64,000 nucleotides of DNA, taken from Magnolia sinica (lineage: Eukaryota; Streptophyta; Magnoliopsida; Magnoliales; Magnoliaceae). This document shows, piece by piece, positions 10,241 to 24,949 of this stretch. The translations under genes were made by a program, and so were the position numbers. The notes under the pieces were generated by a model. The model did no database searches and had not been told where the DNA came from. It saw only the letters and a program-made list of their open reading frames with translations. Every line of letters begins with the position of its first letter. The first letter of the stretch is position 1. Location: the NCBI RefSeq assembly GCF_029962835.1, contig NC_080588.1:46173001-46237000 (forward strand), read 5' to 3'.

Positions 10241-11829
10241 TTCGCGGTCATCCCAAACAATTTCGTGTTGATTCACGGTCATTTCGAGGCATTTCTCGGT
10301 CAATTCCCCTCACTTCACGGTCATTTGCATGCATTTCGCGGTCAAATTGCTTCAAACCATGATCATTTCCATGCATTTCACAGTCATCCCAAACAATTCC
10401 ATGTTGATTCACGGTCGTTTCGAGCCATTTCGCGGTCAATTCCCTTCACTTCACAGTCATTTGCATGCATTTCGCGCTCAAATCGCTTCAAACCATGATC
10501 ATTCCCATGCATTTCACGGTCATCCCAAACAATTTCGTGTTGATTCACGGTCGTTTCGAGGCATTTCGCGATCAATTCCCTTCACTTCACGGTCATTTGC
10601 AGGCATTTCGCACTCAAATCGCTTCAAACCATGATCATTACCATGCATTTCGCGGTCATCCCATACAATTCCGTGTTGATTCACGGTCGTTTCGAGGCAT
10701 TTCGCAGTGAATTCCCTTCACTTCATGGTCATTTGCATGCATTTCGCGCTCAAATCGCTTCAAACCATGATCATTCCGATGCATTTCACGGTCATCCCAA
10801 ACAATTTCGTGTTGATTCACGGTCATTTCGAGGCATTTCTCGGTCAATTCCTCTCACTTCACGGTCATTTGCATGCATTTCGCGGTCAAATCGTTTCAAA
10901 CCATGATCACTCCCATGCATTTCACAATCATCCCAAACAATTCCATGTTGATTCACGGTCGTTTCTAGGCATTTCGCGGTCAATTCCCTTCACTTCACGG
11001 TCAGTTGCGTGCATTTTGCGATCAATTCGCTTCAAACCATGATCATTCGCATGCACTTCACGGTCGTCCCAAACAATTCCATGTTGATTCACGGTCGTTT
11101 CGACGCATTTCGCGGTCAATTCCCTTCACTTCATGGTCATTTGCATGCATTTCGCGCTCAAATCGCTTCAAACCATGATCATTCCCATGCATTTCACGGT
11201 CATCCCAAACAATTTCGTGTTGATTCACGGTCGTTTCGAGGCATTTCGCGATCAATTTCCTTCACTTCACGGTCATTTGCAGGCATTTCGCACTCAAATC
11301 ACTTCAAACCATGACCATTCCCATGCATTTCGCGGTCATCCCAAACAATTCCGTGTTGATTCACGGTCGTTTCGAGGCATTTCGCGGTCAATTCCCTTCA
11401 CTTCACTGTCATTTGCATGCATTTCGCGCTCAAATCGCTTTAAACCATGATCATTCCGATGCATTTCACGGTCATCCCAAACAATTTCGTGTTGATTCAC
11501 GGTCATTTCGAGGCATTTCTCGGTCAATTCCTCTCACTTCACGGTCATTTGCATGCATTTCGTGCTCAAATCGCTTTAAACCATGATCATTCCCATGCAT
11601 TTCACGGTCATCCCAAACAATTTCATGTTGATTCACAGTCATTTCGAGGCTTTTCGCGGTCAATTCCCTTCACTTCACGGTCATTTGCATGCATTTCGCG
11701 CTCAAATCGCTTCAAACCATGATCATTTCCATGCATTTCGCGGTCATCCCAAACAATTCCGTGTTGATTCACGGTCGTTTTGAGGCATTTCGCGGTCAAT
11801 TCCCTTCACTTCACGGCCATTGCATGCAT

Positions 11830-14800
11830 TTCGCGATCAAATCGCTTCAAACCATGATCATTCTGCATCATCCCAAACAATTCCGTGTTGATTCACGGCC
11901 GTTTCGAGGCGTTATAATTCCCTTCACTTCACGGTCATTCAGATGCATTTCGCGCTCAAATCGCTTCAAACCATGATCATTCCGATGCATTTCACGGTCA
12001 TCATCCCAAACAATTCGTGTTGATTCACGGTCGTTCACGGTCAATTAATTCCCTTCACTTCACGGTCATTCACATGCATTTCGGTCAATTATTTTCAAAC
12101 CATGATCATTCCCATGCATTTCGGCGTCATCCCAAATAATTCCATGTTGATTCACGATTTTTGAGGCATTTCATGGTCAATTCCCTTCACTTCACCATCA
12201 TTCCGATGCGCGCCCAAATCGCTTCAAACCATGATCATTCCCATGCATTTCACGGTATCCCAAATAATTCCGTGTTGATTCACGGTCGCTTCGAGGCATT
12301 TGCGGTCAATTCCTTCACTTCATGGTCATTTGATGCATCTCTACCCAACAATCGCTTCAAACCATGATCATTCCCATGCATTTCGCGGTCATCCCAAACT
12401 AATTCCGTGTTGATTCACGGTGCTTCGCGTTCATCCCTGCGTCAATTCCCTTCACTTCACTTGGTCCATTTGCATGCATTTCGCGCTCAAATCGCTTCAA
12501 ACCATGATCATTCCCATGCATTTCGGCTATCCCAAACAATTTCGTGTTGATTCACTTGCTTTCGAGGCATTTCTGGCCAATTCCCTCCCACTTCACGGCC
12601 ATTCATGCATTTCATGTCAAATCGCTTCAAACCATGATCATTCCCTATGCATTTCACGATCATCCCAAATAATTCCATGTTGATTCACTTGCTTTCGAGG
12701 CATTTCGCCAATTCCTTCACTTCACGTCATTTGCATGCATTTCGCGCTCAAATCGCTTAAACCATGATCATTCCATGCATTTCATTCATCCCAAACAATT
12801 CCGTGTTGATTCACGGTCTTTCGAGGCATTTCGCGCGCTCAATTCCCTTCACTTCATGGTCATTTCAGTATGAATTTCGCGATCAAATCGCTTCAAACCA
12901 TGATCATTCCCATGCATTTCGTGGTCATCCCAAATAATTCCGTGTTGATTCACGGCTGTTTCCATGCATTTCATGTCAATTCCCTTCACTTCACGGCCAT
13001 TTGAACGTTTTTCGCTCAAATCGCTTCAAACCATGATCATTCCGATGCATTTCGCGGTCATCCCAAACAATTCGTGTTGATTCACGGTCATTTCGAGGCA
13101 TTTCATGGTTCCAATTTCACTTCACGGTCATTTGCATGCATTTCGTGGTCAAATCACTTTAAACCATGATCATTCCCATGCATTTCACGGTCATCCCAAA
13201 CAATTCCGCGTTGATTCACGGTCGCTTCGAGGCATTTTGCGGTCAATTTCCTTCACTTCACGGTCATTTGCATGCATTTTGTGATCAATTCCCTTCAAAC
13301 CATGATCATTCCCATGCATTTCACGGTCATCCCAAACAATTCTGTGTTGATTCACGGTCGTTTCGAGGCATTTCGCGGTCAATTCCCTTCACTCCATGGC
13401 CATTTGCATGCATTTCGCGCTTAAATTGTTTCAAAGCATGATCATTCCCATGCATTTCACGGTCATCCCAAACAATTCCGTGTTGATTCACGGTCGTGTT
13501 GAGGCATTTCGCGGTCAATTCCCTTCACTTCACTTTGAGGCATTTCGCGATCAATTCCCTTCACTTCATGGTCATTTGCATGCATTTCGCACTCAAATTG
13601 CTTCAACACGCATTTCGCGGTCAAATCGCTCAAACCATGATCATTCCCATGCATTTCGCAGTCTTGTCTTGATTCACGGTCATCCCAAACAATTCCGTGT
13701 CGAATTGCTTTAAACCATGATCATTCCCATGCATTTCACGGTTGTCCAATTCACGGTCCTTTCGAGGCATTTCTCGGTCAATTCTTCACTTCACGGTCAT
13801 TTGCATGCATTTCGCTCTCAAATTTTCTCGCTCAAATCGCTTCAAACCATGATCATTCCCATGCATTTCACGGTCATCCCAAATAATTCACGTGTTGATT
13901 CACGGCCGTTTGAGGCATTTCATTTCGCGGCTTCACTTCCACGGTCATTTGATGCATTTTCCTTCATGATCATTCCTATGCATTTCCCTATCCTATTCCA
14001 CGTTGATTCACGGTCATTTCGAGGCGTTTCCCGTCTCTGTCAATTCCTCTCACTTCACGGTCATTTGCATGCATTTAGCGGTCAAATCGCTTGAACCATG
14101 ATCATTCCCATGCATTTCACGGTCATCCCAAACAAATAATTCCATGTTGATTCACGGCCGTTTCGAGGCATTTCGCGGTCAATTCCGCTTCACTTCACGG
14201 TCATTTACATGCATTTCGCGATCAATCGCTCAAACCATGATCATTCCCATGCATTTCACGGTCCCAAACAATGTTGATTCACGGTCGTTTGAGGCATTTC
14301 GCGGTCAATTCCTCTTCACTTCATGGCCATTTGCATGCATTTCGCTGTCAATTCGTCACTTCGAACCATGATCATTCCCATGCATTTCCACGGTCATCCC
14401 AAACAATTAGGTGTTGATTCACGGGCGTTTCGAGGCATTTCGCGGTCAATTCCCTTCACTTCACGGTCATTTGCATGCATTTCGCTCAAATCGCTTCAAA
14501 CCATGATCATTCCCATGCATTTCACGGTCATCCCAAATAATTCCGTGTTGATTCGGTCGTTTCGAGCATTTCGCGGTCAATTCCTTCACTTCACAATTAA
14601 TCATTTCGCGGTCAATTCGCTTAAACCATGATCATTCCCATGCATTTCGCGGTCATCCCAAACAATTTCCGTGTTGATTCACGGCGTTTCGAGGCATTTC
14701 GCGGTCAATTCCTTCACTTCACGGCCATTTGCATGCATTTCGCGTCAAATCGCTTCAAACCATGATCATTCCCATGCATTTCACGGCATCCCAAACAATT

Positions 14801-17800
14801 CCGTGTTGATTCACGGTCGCTTCGATGCATTTCATGGCTAATTCCCTTCACTTCACGGCCATTTGTATGCGCTTTCAAATCGCTTCAAACCATGATCATT
14901 CCCATGCATTTCATTCATCCCAAATAATTCCGTGTTGATTCACTGTCCTTTCGAGGCATTTCGGTCAATTCCTTCACTTCACGGCCATTTGAACGCTTTC
15001 AATTCGCTTCAAACCATGATCATTCCCATGCATTTCGCGGTCATCCCAAATAATTCCGTGTTGATTCACGGTCGTTTCGAGGCATTTCGCAATTCCCTTC
15101 ACTCCACGGTCATTTGCATGCATTTCGCGGTCAAATCGCTTCAAACCATGATCATTCCCATGCATTTCACTGTCATCCCAAACAATTCCGTCTTGATTCA
15201 CTGTCGTTTCGAGGCATTTCACGGTCAATTCCCTTCACTTCATGGTCAGTTACATGCATTTTACGTCAATTCGCTTCAAACCATGATCATTCCCATGCAT
15301 TTCGCGGTCATCCTAAATAATTCCGTGTTGATTCACGGTCGTTTCAAGGCATTTCGCGATCAATTCCCTTCACTCCACGGTCATTTGCATGCATTTTTCG
15401 GTCAAATCACTTCAAACCATGATCATTCCCATGCATTTCACGGCCATCCCAAACAATTCGTGTTGATTCACGGTCGCTTCGAGGCAATTCGCTTCAATTC
15501 CCTTCACTTCACGGCCATTTGCATGCATTTCGGTCAATCGCTTCAAACCATGATCATTCCCATGCATTTCACGGTATCCCAAACAATTCCGTGTTGATTC
15601 ACGGTCTGTTTCGAGGCATTTCGGGTCAATTCCCTTCACTTCACTTGGCCATTTGCATGCATTTCGCGGTCAAATCGCTTCAAACCATGATCATTCCCAT
15701 GCATTTCATGGTCATTCCAAACAATTCCGTGTTGATTCACGGTCGTTTCGAGGCATTTCGCGGTCAATTCCCTTCACTTCACGGTCATTTGCATGCATTT
15801 CGCGCTCAAATCGCTTCAAACCATGATCATTCCCATGCATTTCGCGGTCATCCCAAATAATTTCGTGTTGATTCACGGTCGCTTCGAGGCATTTCGCGGT
15901 CAATTCCCCTCACTCCACTGTCATTTGCATGCATTTCGCGCTCAAGTCGCTTCAAACCATGATCACTCCCATGCATTTCACAGTCATCCCAAACAATTCC
16001 GTGTTGATTCACGCATTTCGCGGCCAATTCCCTTCACTTCACGGTCCTTTGCATGCATTTTGCGGTCAATTCGATTCAAATCATGATCATTCTCATGCAT
16101 TTCATGGTCATCCCAAACAATTCCGTGTTGATTCACGGTCATTTCGAGGCATTTCGCGGCTAATTCCTTCATTCACTGGCCATTTGATGCATTTCATGCT
16201 CATTCGCTTCAAACCATGATCATTCCCATGCATTTCGCGGTCATCCCAAATAATTCCGTGTTGATTCACATTCGTTTCGAGGCATTTCGAATTCCCTTCA
16301 CTTCTTCCATTTGCATGCATTTCGCGCTCAAATCGCTTCAAACCATGATCATTCCAAATAATTCCGTGTTGTTCCATGCATTTCATGTCAATTCCCTTCA
16401 CTTGGCGGTCATTTCCATGCATTTCACGGTGAAATCGCTTCAAACCATGATCATTCTCATCCTTCGCGGCCATCCCAAACAATTCGTGTTGATTCACTGG
16501 CCGTTTCACGGCATTTCATTCAATTCTTCACTTCACTTTCCATTCATGCATTTCATCAATCGCTTCAAACCGTGATCATTCCCATGCATTTCACTGGCTC
16601 CCAAACATTTCGTGTTGATTCACGGTCTAATTTCGTGCATTTCACGGCCAATTCCTTCACTTCACTCATTTGCATGCATTTCGCGGCTAATCGCTTTAAA
16701 CCATGATCATTCCCATGCATTTCGGTCATCTCAAACAATTCCGTGTTGATTCACGGCCGTTTTCGAGGCATTTCGCGTCAATTCCCCTTCACTCACGGTC
16801 ATTTGCATGCATTTCATGGCTAAATCGCTTCAAACCATGATCATTCCCATGCATTTCACATTATCCCAAACAATTCCGTGTTGATTCACGGTATTTTCGA
16901 GGCATTTCTCGATCAATTCCCTTCACTTCACGGCCATTTCAATGCATTCGCCACAATCGCTTCAAACCATGATCATTCCATGCATTTCACGGTCATCCCA
17001 AACAATTTCGTGGTGATTCACGGTCGTTTTCGAGGCATTTCGGTCAATTCCTTCACTTCACGGCCATTAGCATGCATTTCGCGGTCAAATTCGCTTCAAA
17101 CCATGATCATTCCCATGCATTTCATTCATCCCAAACAATTCCGTGTTGATTCACTTTCCCTTTCGAGGCATTTCGCGGTCAATTCCCTTCACTTCACGGC
17201 CATTTGCATGCATTTCAAACCATTGATGCATTCCCATGCATTTTACCATCATCCCAAACAATTCCGTGTTGATTCACATTCATTTCCATGCATTTGACAT
17301 TTCACGGTCAATTCCTTCACTTCACGGGAATTTGCATTTCGCTGCATTTCGCGCTTCAAACCATGATCATTCCCATGCATTTCACGCGGCCATCAATTCA
17401 CGCTTTCGAGGCACAATCATTCCTCAGATGCATTTCATTCACGGATCATTCCATTTCTTATCCCAAATAATTTCGTGTTGATTCACGTTTTCTCATTTCA
17501 CTTCATGGCCATTTGCATGCATTTCGCTCAAATCGCTTCAAACCATGATCATTCTATGCATTTCACGGTCATCCCAAACAATTCCGTGTGTTGATTCACT
17601 ATGCTTTCGAGGTCAATTCCTTCACTGGTGGCCATTTGCATGCATTTCGCTCAAATCGCTTCAAACCATGATCATTCCCATGCATTTCATTCCCAAACAA
17701 TTCCGGTTGATTCACATTCGTTCGAGGCATTTTGGTCAATTCCCTTCACTTCACGGCCATTTGCATGCATTTTCAAATCGCTTCAAACCATGATCATTCC

Positions 17801-20800
17801 CATGCATTTCACTGGCTATCCCAAACAATTCCGTGTTGATTCACGGTCTTTTCGGCACCGCCAATTCCCTTCACTTCACGGCATTTGCATGCATTTCGCA
17901 AATTCGCTTCAAACCATGATCATTCCCATGCATTTCACGGTCATCCCAAACAATTCCGTGTTGATTCACGGTCGCTTCAAGGCATTTCGCGGTCAATTCC
18001 CCTCACTTCACGGTCTTTCATGCATTTCACGGTCAAATCGCTTCAAACCATGATCATTCCCATGCATTTCATGGTCATCCCAAACAATTTCGTGTTGATT
18101 CACGGTCGCTTTGAGGCATTTCGCGATCAATTCCCTTCACTTCACGGTCATTTCAGATGCATTTCGCGCTCAAATCGCTTCAAACCATGATCATTCCCAT
18201 GCATTTCGGTCATCCCAAACAATTCGTGTTGATTCACGGTCGCTTCGAGGATTTCACGATCAATTCCTCACTTCACGGTCATTTGCATGCATTTCGCGGT
18301 CAAATCGCTTCAAACCATGATCATTCCCATGCATTTCACGGTCATCCCAAACAATTTTGTGTTGATTCACGGTCGTTTCGAGGCATTTCGCGGTCAATTC
18401 CCTTCACTTCACGGTCATTTGCATGCATTTCGCGCTCAAATCGCTTCAAACCATGATCATTCCCATGCATTTCACGGTCATCCCAAACAATTTCGTGTTG
18501 ATTCACGGTCGTTTCGAGGCATTTCGGGGTCAATTCCCTTCACTTCACGGTCATTTGCATGCATTTCGCGGTCAAATCGCTTCAAACCATGATCATTCCC
18601 ATGCATTTCACGGTCATCCCAAACAATTCCGTGTTGATTCACGGTCGTTTCGAGGCATTTCGCGGTCAATTCTTCACTTCATGGTCATTTGCATGCATTT
18701 TGCGGTCAATTCGTTTCAAACCATGATCATTCCCATACACTTCACGGTCGTCCCAAACAATTCCGTGTTGATTCACGGTCGTTTCGAGGCATTTCGCAGT
18801 CAATTCGCTTCACTTCGCGCACGGTCATTTGCATGCATTTTCGCGTCAAATCGCTTCAAACCATGATCATTCTCATGCATTTCACGGTCATCCCAAACAA
18901 TTCCGTGTTGATTCACGGTCGCTTTGAGGCATTTCGCGGTCAATTCCTTCACTTCATTCACTTCATGGCCATTTGCATGCATTTCGCACATGCAATCGCC
19001 ATCCCAAAATTTCTGTTGATTCAAACCATGATCATTCCGATGCATTTCCCGGTCATCCCAAACAATTTCGTGTTGATTCAAGGTCGTTTCCCGGCATTTC
19101 TCGTTCAATTCCTCTCACTTCACGGTCATTTGCATGCATTTCGCTGTCAAATCGCTTTAAACCATGATCATTCCCATGCATTTCACATTCATCCCAAACA
19201 ATTCCGTGTTGATTCACGGTCGTTTCGAGCCATTTCGCGGTCAATTCCCTTCACTTCACGGTCATTTGCATGCATTTCGCGCTAAAATCGCTTCAAACTA
19301 TGATCAGTCCCATGCATTTCCCGGTCATCCTAAACAATTCCGTGTTGATTCACTGTCATTTCGAGGCATTTCGCGGTCAATTCCCTGAACTTCATGGTCA
19401 TTTGCATACATTTCGCGGTCAAATCGCTTCAAACCATGATCATTCCCATGCATTTCACGGTCATCCCAAACAATTTCTTGTTGATTCACTGTCGTTTCGA
19501 GGCATTTCGCGGTCAATTCGCTTCACTTCCATGCATTTCGGCTCAAATCGCTTCAAACCATGATCATTCCCATGCATTTCACGGTCATCCCAAACAATTT
19601 CGTAGATTCAAGGTCGCTTTCGAGGCATTTCGCTCAATTCCTTCACTTCACTTGGTCATTTGCGATGCATTACGCGCTCAAATCGCTTCAAACCATGATC
19701 ATTCCCATGCATTTCGCCATCCCAAACCAATTCCGTGTTGATTCACGATCGTTTTCAAGGCATTTCGCGTCAATTCCCTTCACTTCACTATTAATTTCTG
19801 CATGCATTTCGCGGCCAAATCGCTTCAAACCATGATCATTCCCATGCATTTCGCTCTTTATCCCAAACAATTTCGTGTTGATTCACTATTGCTTTGAGGC
19901 ATTTCTGGCCAATTCCCTCATTTCACGGCCATTTGCAGATGCATTTCGCGTCAAATCGCTTCAAACCAGGATCATTCCCATGCATTTCACTCATGATCCC
20001 ATACAATTCCGTGTTGATTCACTGATGTTTCGAGGCATTTCGCGGTCAATTCCCTTCACTTCACGGTTGCATGCATTTCGGTCAATTCGCTTCAAACCAT
20101 GATCATTCCCATGCACTTTTCGGTTTTTCCAAACAATTCCGTGTTGATTCACGGTGCTTTCGAGGATTTCACGGTCAATTCCTTCACTTCACGTGGCCAT
20201 TTGCATGCATTTCATGGCCAAATCGCTTCAAACCATGATCATTCCCATGCATTTCACGGTCATCCTAAACAATTTCGTGTTGATTCACTGTCTTTGGTCA
20301 ATTTTGATCAATTCCCTTCACTTCACTTGGAAAATTTGAGCATTTCGTGGCTAAATCGCTTCAAACCATGATCATTCCCATGCTTTTCGCTGTCATCCCA
20401 TACAATTCCGTGTTGATTCACGTGCTTTCGATCAATTCCGTTGAATTCCCTTTACTTCACGGCCATTTCCATGCATTTCGCGGCCAAATCGCTTCAAACC
20501 ATGATCATTCCGATGCATTTCACGCTCATCCCAAACAATTCCATGTTGATTCACTGTTCGTTTCGAGGCATTTCATGGCTAATTCCCTTCACTTCACGGC
20601 CATTCGTGCAATTTGTGATCAATTCGCTTCAAACCATGATCATTCCCATGCACTTCACTGGGCCGTCCCAAACAATTCCGTGGTGATTCACGGTCCTTTC
20701 GAGGCATTTCGCGGTCAATTCCCTTCACTTCACGGCCATTTGCATGCATTTCACGGCTCAAATCGCTTCAAACCATGATCATTCCAATGCATTTCACGGT

Positions 20801-21450
20801 CATCCCAAACAATTTCGTGGTGATTCACGGTCGCTTCGAGGCATTTCGCGATCAATTCCCTTCACTTCACTATTAAATGCATTTCACACTCAAATCGCTT
20901 AAACCATGATCATTCCCATGCATTTCATGCGTCATCCCAAACAATTCCGTGTTGATTCACGATCGCTTTAAGGCATTTCGCTCAATTCCTTCACTTCACT
21001 CATTTCAGATGCATTTCGCCAAATCGCTTCAAACCATGATCATTCTCATGCATTTCGCGTCATCCCAAACGATTTCGTGTTGATTCACGCTCAAGTGAAT
21101 TTCGGCCAATTCCCTTCACTTCACTGGCCATTCGCATGTATTTTCAAAGCACTTCACACCATGATCATTCCCATGCATTTCACTTTCTCATCCCATACAA
21201 TTATGTGTTGATTCACGGACGTTTTGAGGCATTTCGCGGTCAATTCCCTTCACTTCACTGGTCATTTGCATGCATTTCGTTAATTCGCTTCAAACCATGA
21301 TCATTCTCATGCATTTCATTCCCAAATAATTCCGTGTTGATTCACGGCTTCGAGGCATTTCATGGTCAATTCCTTCACTTCACGGTCATTCGCGCATTTC
21401 GCTTTCAAATCGCTTCAAACCATGATCATTCCCATGCATTTCACATCCCA
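11830..21450 (+). repeat. Degenerate core of the main array
   Basis: Monomers here keep the word order but have frequent 1-10 bp deletions and insertions and lost module pieces, for example around 12,240-12,440, 13,600-14,020, 16,260-17,480 and 19,790-21,370. CGGTC often becomes CGGCC or is shortened to CACTT. Flanking parts of the array are far more uniform. The pattern fits an old core with younger amplified edges, although sequence or assembly errors cannot be excluded. Confidence 0.75.
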
Positions 21451-24400
21451 AACAATTTCGTGTTGATTCACGGTGGTTTCGAGGCATTTCGTTGTGAATT
21501 CCCTTCACTTCATGGTCATTTGCATGCATTTCGCGCTCAAATCGCTTCAAACCATGATCATTCCGATGCATTTCACGGTCATCCTAAACAATTTCGTGTT
21601 GATTCACGGTCATTTCGAGGCATTTCTCTGTCAATTCCTCTCACTTCACGGCCACTTCGCTGTCAAATCGCTTCGAACCATGATCATTCCCATGCATTTC
21701 ACGGTCATCCCAAGCAATTCCGTGTTGATTCACGGTCGTTTCGAGGCATTTCGCGATCAATTCCCTTCACTTCACGGTCATTTGCATGCATTTCGAAATC
21801 GCTTCAAACCATGATCATTCCCGTGCATTTCACGGTCATCCCAAACACTTCCGTGTTGATTCAGGGTCGTTTCGAGGCATTTCGCGGTCAATTCCCTTCA
21901 CTTCATGGTCATTTGCATACATTTCGCGATCAAATCGCTTCAAACCATGATCATTCCCATGCATTTCACGGTCATCCCAAACAATTTCGTGTTGATTCAC
22001 GGTCGTTTCGTGGCATTTCTCGGTCAATTCCCCTCACTTCACAGTCATTTGCATGCATTTCGCGGTCGAATCGCTTCAAACCATGATCATTCCCATGCAT
22101 TTCACGGTCATCCCAAACAATTCCGTGTTGATTCACGGTCGTTTTGTGGCATTTCGCGGTCAATTCCCTTCACTTCACGGTCATTTGCATGCATTTCGCG
22201 CTCAAATCGCTTCAAACCATGATCATTCCCATGCATTTCGCGGTCATCCCAAACAATTCCGTGTTGATTCACGGTCGTTTCGAGGCATTTCGCGGTCAAT
22301 TCCCGTCACTTCACGGTCATTTGCATGCATTTCGCGCTCAAATCGCTTCAAACCATGATCATTCCGATGCATTTCACGGTCATCCCAAACAATTTCGTGT
22401 TGGTTCACGGTCGTTTCGAGGCATTTCTCGGTCAATTCCTCTCACTTCACGGTCATTTGCATGCATTTCGCTGTCAAATCGCTTTAAACCATGATCATTC
22501 CCATGCATTTCACAGTCATCTCAAACAATTCTGTGTTGATTCACGGTCGTTTCGAGGCATTTCGCGGTCAATTCCCTTCACTTCACGGTCATTTGCATGC
22601 ATTTCGCGCTCAAATCGCTTCAAACCATGATCATTCCCATGCATTTCACGGTCATCCCAAACACTTCCGTGTTGATTCACGGTCGTTTCGAGGCATTTCG
22701 CGGTCAATTCCCTTCACTTCATGGTCATTTGCATACATTTCGCGATCAAATCGCTTCAAACCATGATCATTCCCATGCATTTCGTGGTCATCCCAAACAA
22801 TTCCGTGTTGATTCACGGTCGTTTCGAGGCATTTCGCGGTCAATTCCCTTCACTTCACGGTCATTTGCATGCATTTCGCGCTCAAATCGCTTCAAACCAT
22901 GATCATTCCGATGCATTTCACGGTCATCCCAAACAATTTCGTGTTGATTCACGGTCATTTCGAGGCATTTCTCGGTCAATTCCTCCCACTTCACGGTCAT
23001 TTGCATGCATTTCGCGGTCAAATCGCTTCAAACCATGTTCATTCCCATGCATTTCACAGTCATCCCAAGCAATTCCATGTTGATTCACGGTCGTTTCGAG
23101 GCATTTCGCGGTCAATTCCCTTCACTTCACGGTCAGTTGCATGCATTTTGCGGTCAATTCGCTTCAAACCCTGATCATTCCCATGCACTTCACGGTCGTC
23201 CCAAACAATTCCGTGCTGATTCACGGTCGTTTCGAGGCATTTCGCGGTCAATTCCCTTCACTTCACGGTCATTTGCATGCATTTCGCGCTCTAATCGCTT
23301 CAAACCATGATCATTCCCATGCATTTCATGGTCATCCCCAACAATTTCGTGTTGATTCACGGTCGTTTCGAGGCATTTCGCGATCAATTCCCTTCACTTC
23401 ATGGTCATTTGCAGGCATTTCGCACTCAAATCGCTTCAAACCATGATCATTCCCATGCATTTCGCGGTCATCCCAAACAATTCCGTGTTGATTCACGGTC
23501 GTTTCGAGGCATTTCGCGGTCAATTCCCGTCACTTCACGGTCATTTGCATGCATTTCGCGCTCAAATCGCTTCAAACCATGATCATTCCGATGCATTTCA
23601 CAGTCATCCCAAACAATTTTGTGTTGATTCACGGTCATTTCGAGGCATTTCTCGGTCAATTCCTCTCACTTCACGGTCATTTGCATGCATTTCGCGCTCA
23701 AATCGCTTTAAACCATGATCATTCCCATGCATTTCACGGTCCTCCCAAACAATTTCGTGTTGATTCACAGTCATTTCGAGGCATTTCGCGTCAATTCCCT
23801 TCACTTCACGGTCATTTACAAGCATTTTGCGCTCAAATCGCTTCAAACCATGATCATTCCCATGCATTTCGTGGTCATCCCAAACTATTTCGTGTTGATT
23901 CACGGTCGTTTCGAGGCATTTCTCGGTCAATTCCCCTCACTTCACGGTCATTTGCATGCATTTCGCGGTCAAATCGCTTCAAACCATGATCATTCTCATG
24001 CATTTCGCGGTCATCCCAAACAATTCTGTGTTGATTCACGGTCGTTTCGAGGCATTTCGCGGTCAATTCCCGTCACTTCACGGTCATTTGCTTCAAACCA
24101 TGATCATTCCGATGCATTTCCCGGTCATCCCAAACAATTTCGTGTTGATTCAAGGTCGTTTCGAGGCATTTCTCGTTCAATTCCTCTCACTTCACGGTCA
24201 TTTGCATGCATTTCGCTGTCAAATCGCTTTAAACCATGATCATTCCCATGCATTTCACATTCATCCCAAACAATTCCGTGTTGATTCACGGTCGTTTCGA
24301 GCCATTTCGCGGTCAATTCCCTTCACTTCACGGTCATTTGCATGCATTTCGCGCTCAAATCGCTTCAAACTATGATCATTCCCATGCATTTCCCGGTCAT

Positions 24401-24949
24401 CCCAAACAATTTCGTGTTGATTCACGGTCGTTTCGAGGCATTTCGCGGTCAATTCCCTGAACTTCATGGTCATTTGCATACATTTCGCGGTCAAATCGCT
24501 TCAAACCATGATCATTCCCATGCATTTCACGGTCATCCCAAACAATTTCGTGTTGATTCACGGTCGTTTCGTGGCATTTCTCGGTCAATTCCCCTCACTT
24601 CACGGTCATTTGCATGCATTTCGCGGTCAAATCGCTTCAAACCATGATCATTCCCATGCATTTCACGGTCATCCCAAACAATTTCGTGTAGATTCAAGGT
24701 CGTTTCGAGGCATTTCGCGGTCAATTCCCTTCACTTCACGGTCATTTGCATGCATTTCGCGCTCAAATCGCTTCAAACCATGATCATTCCCATGCATTTC
24801 GCGGTCATCCCAAACAATTCCGTGTTGATTCACGATCGTTTCGAGGCATTTCGCGGTCAATTCCCTTCACTTCACGGTCATTTGCATGCATTTCGCGCTC
24901 AAATCGCTTCAAACCATGATCATTCCCATGCATTTCACGGTCATCCCAA

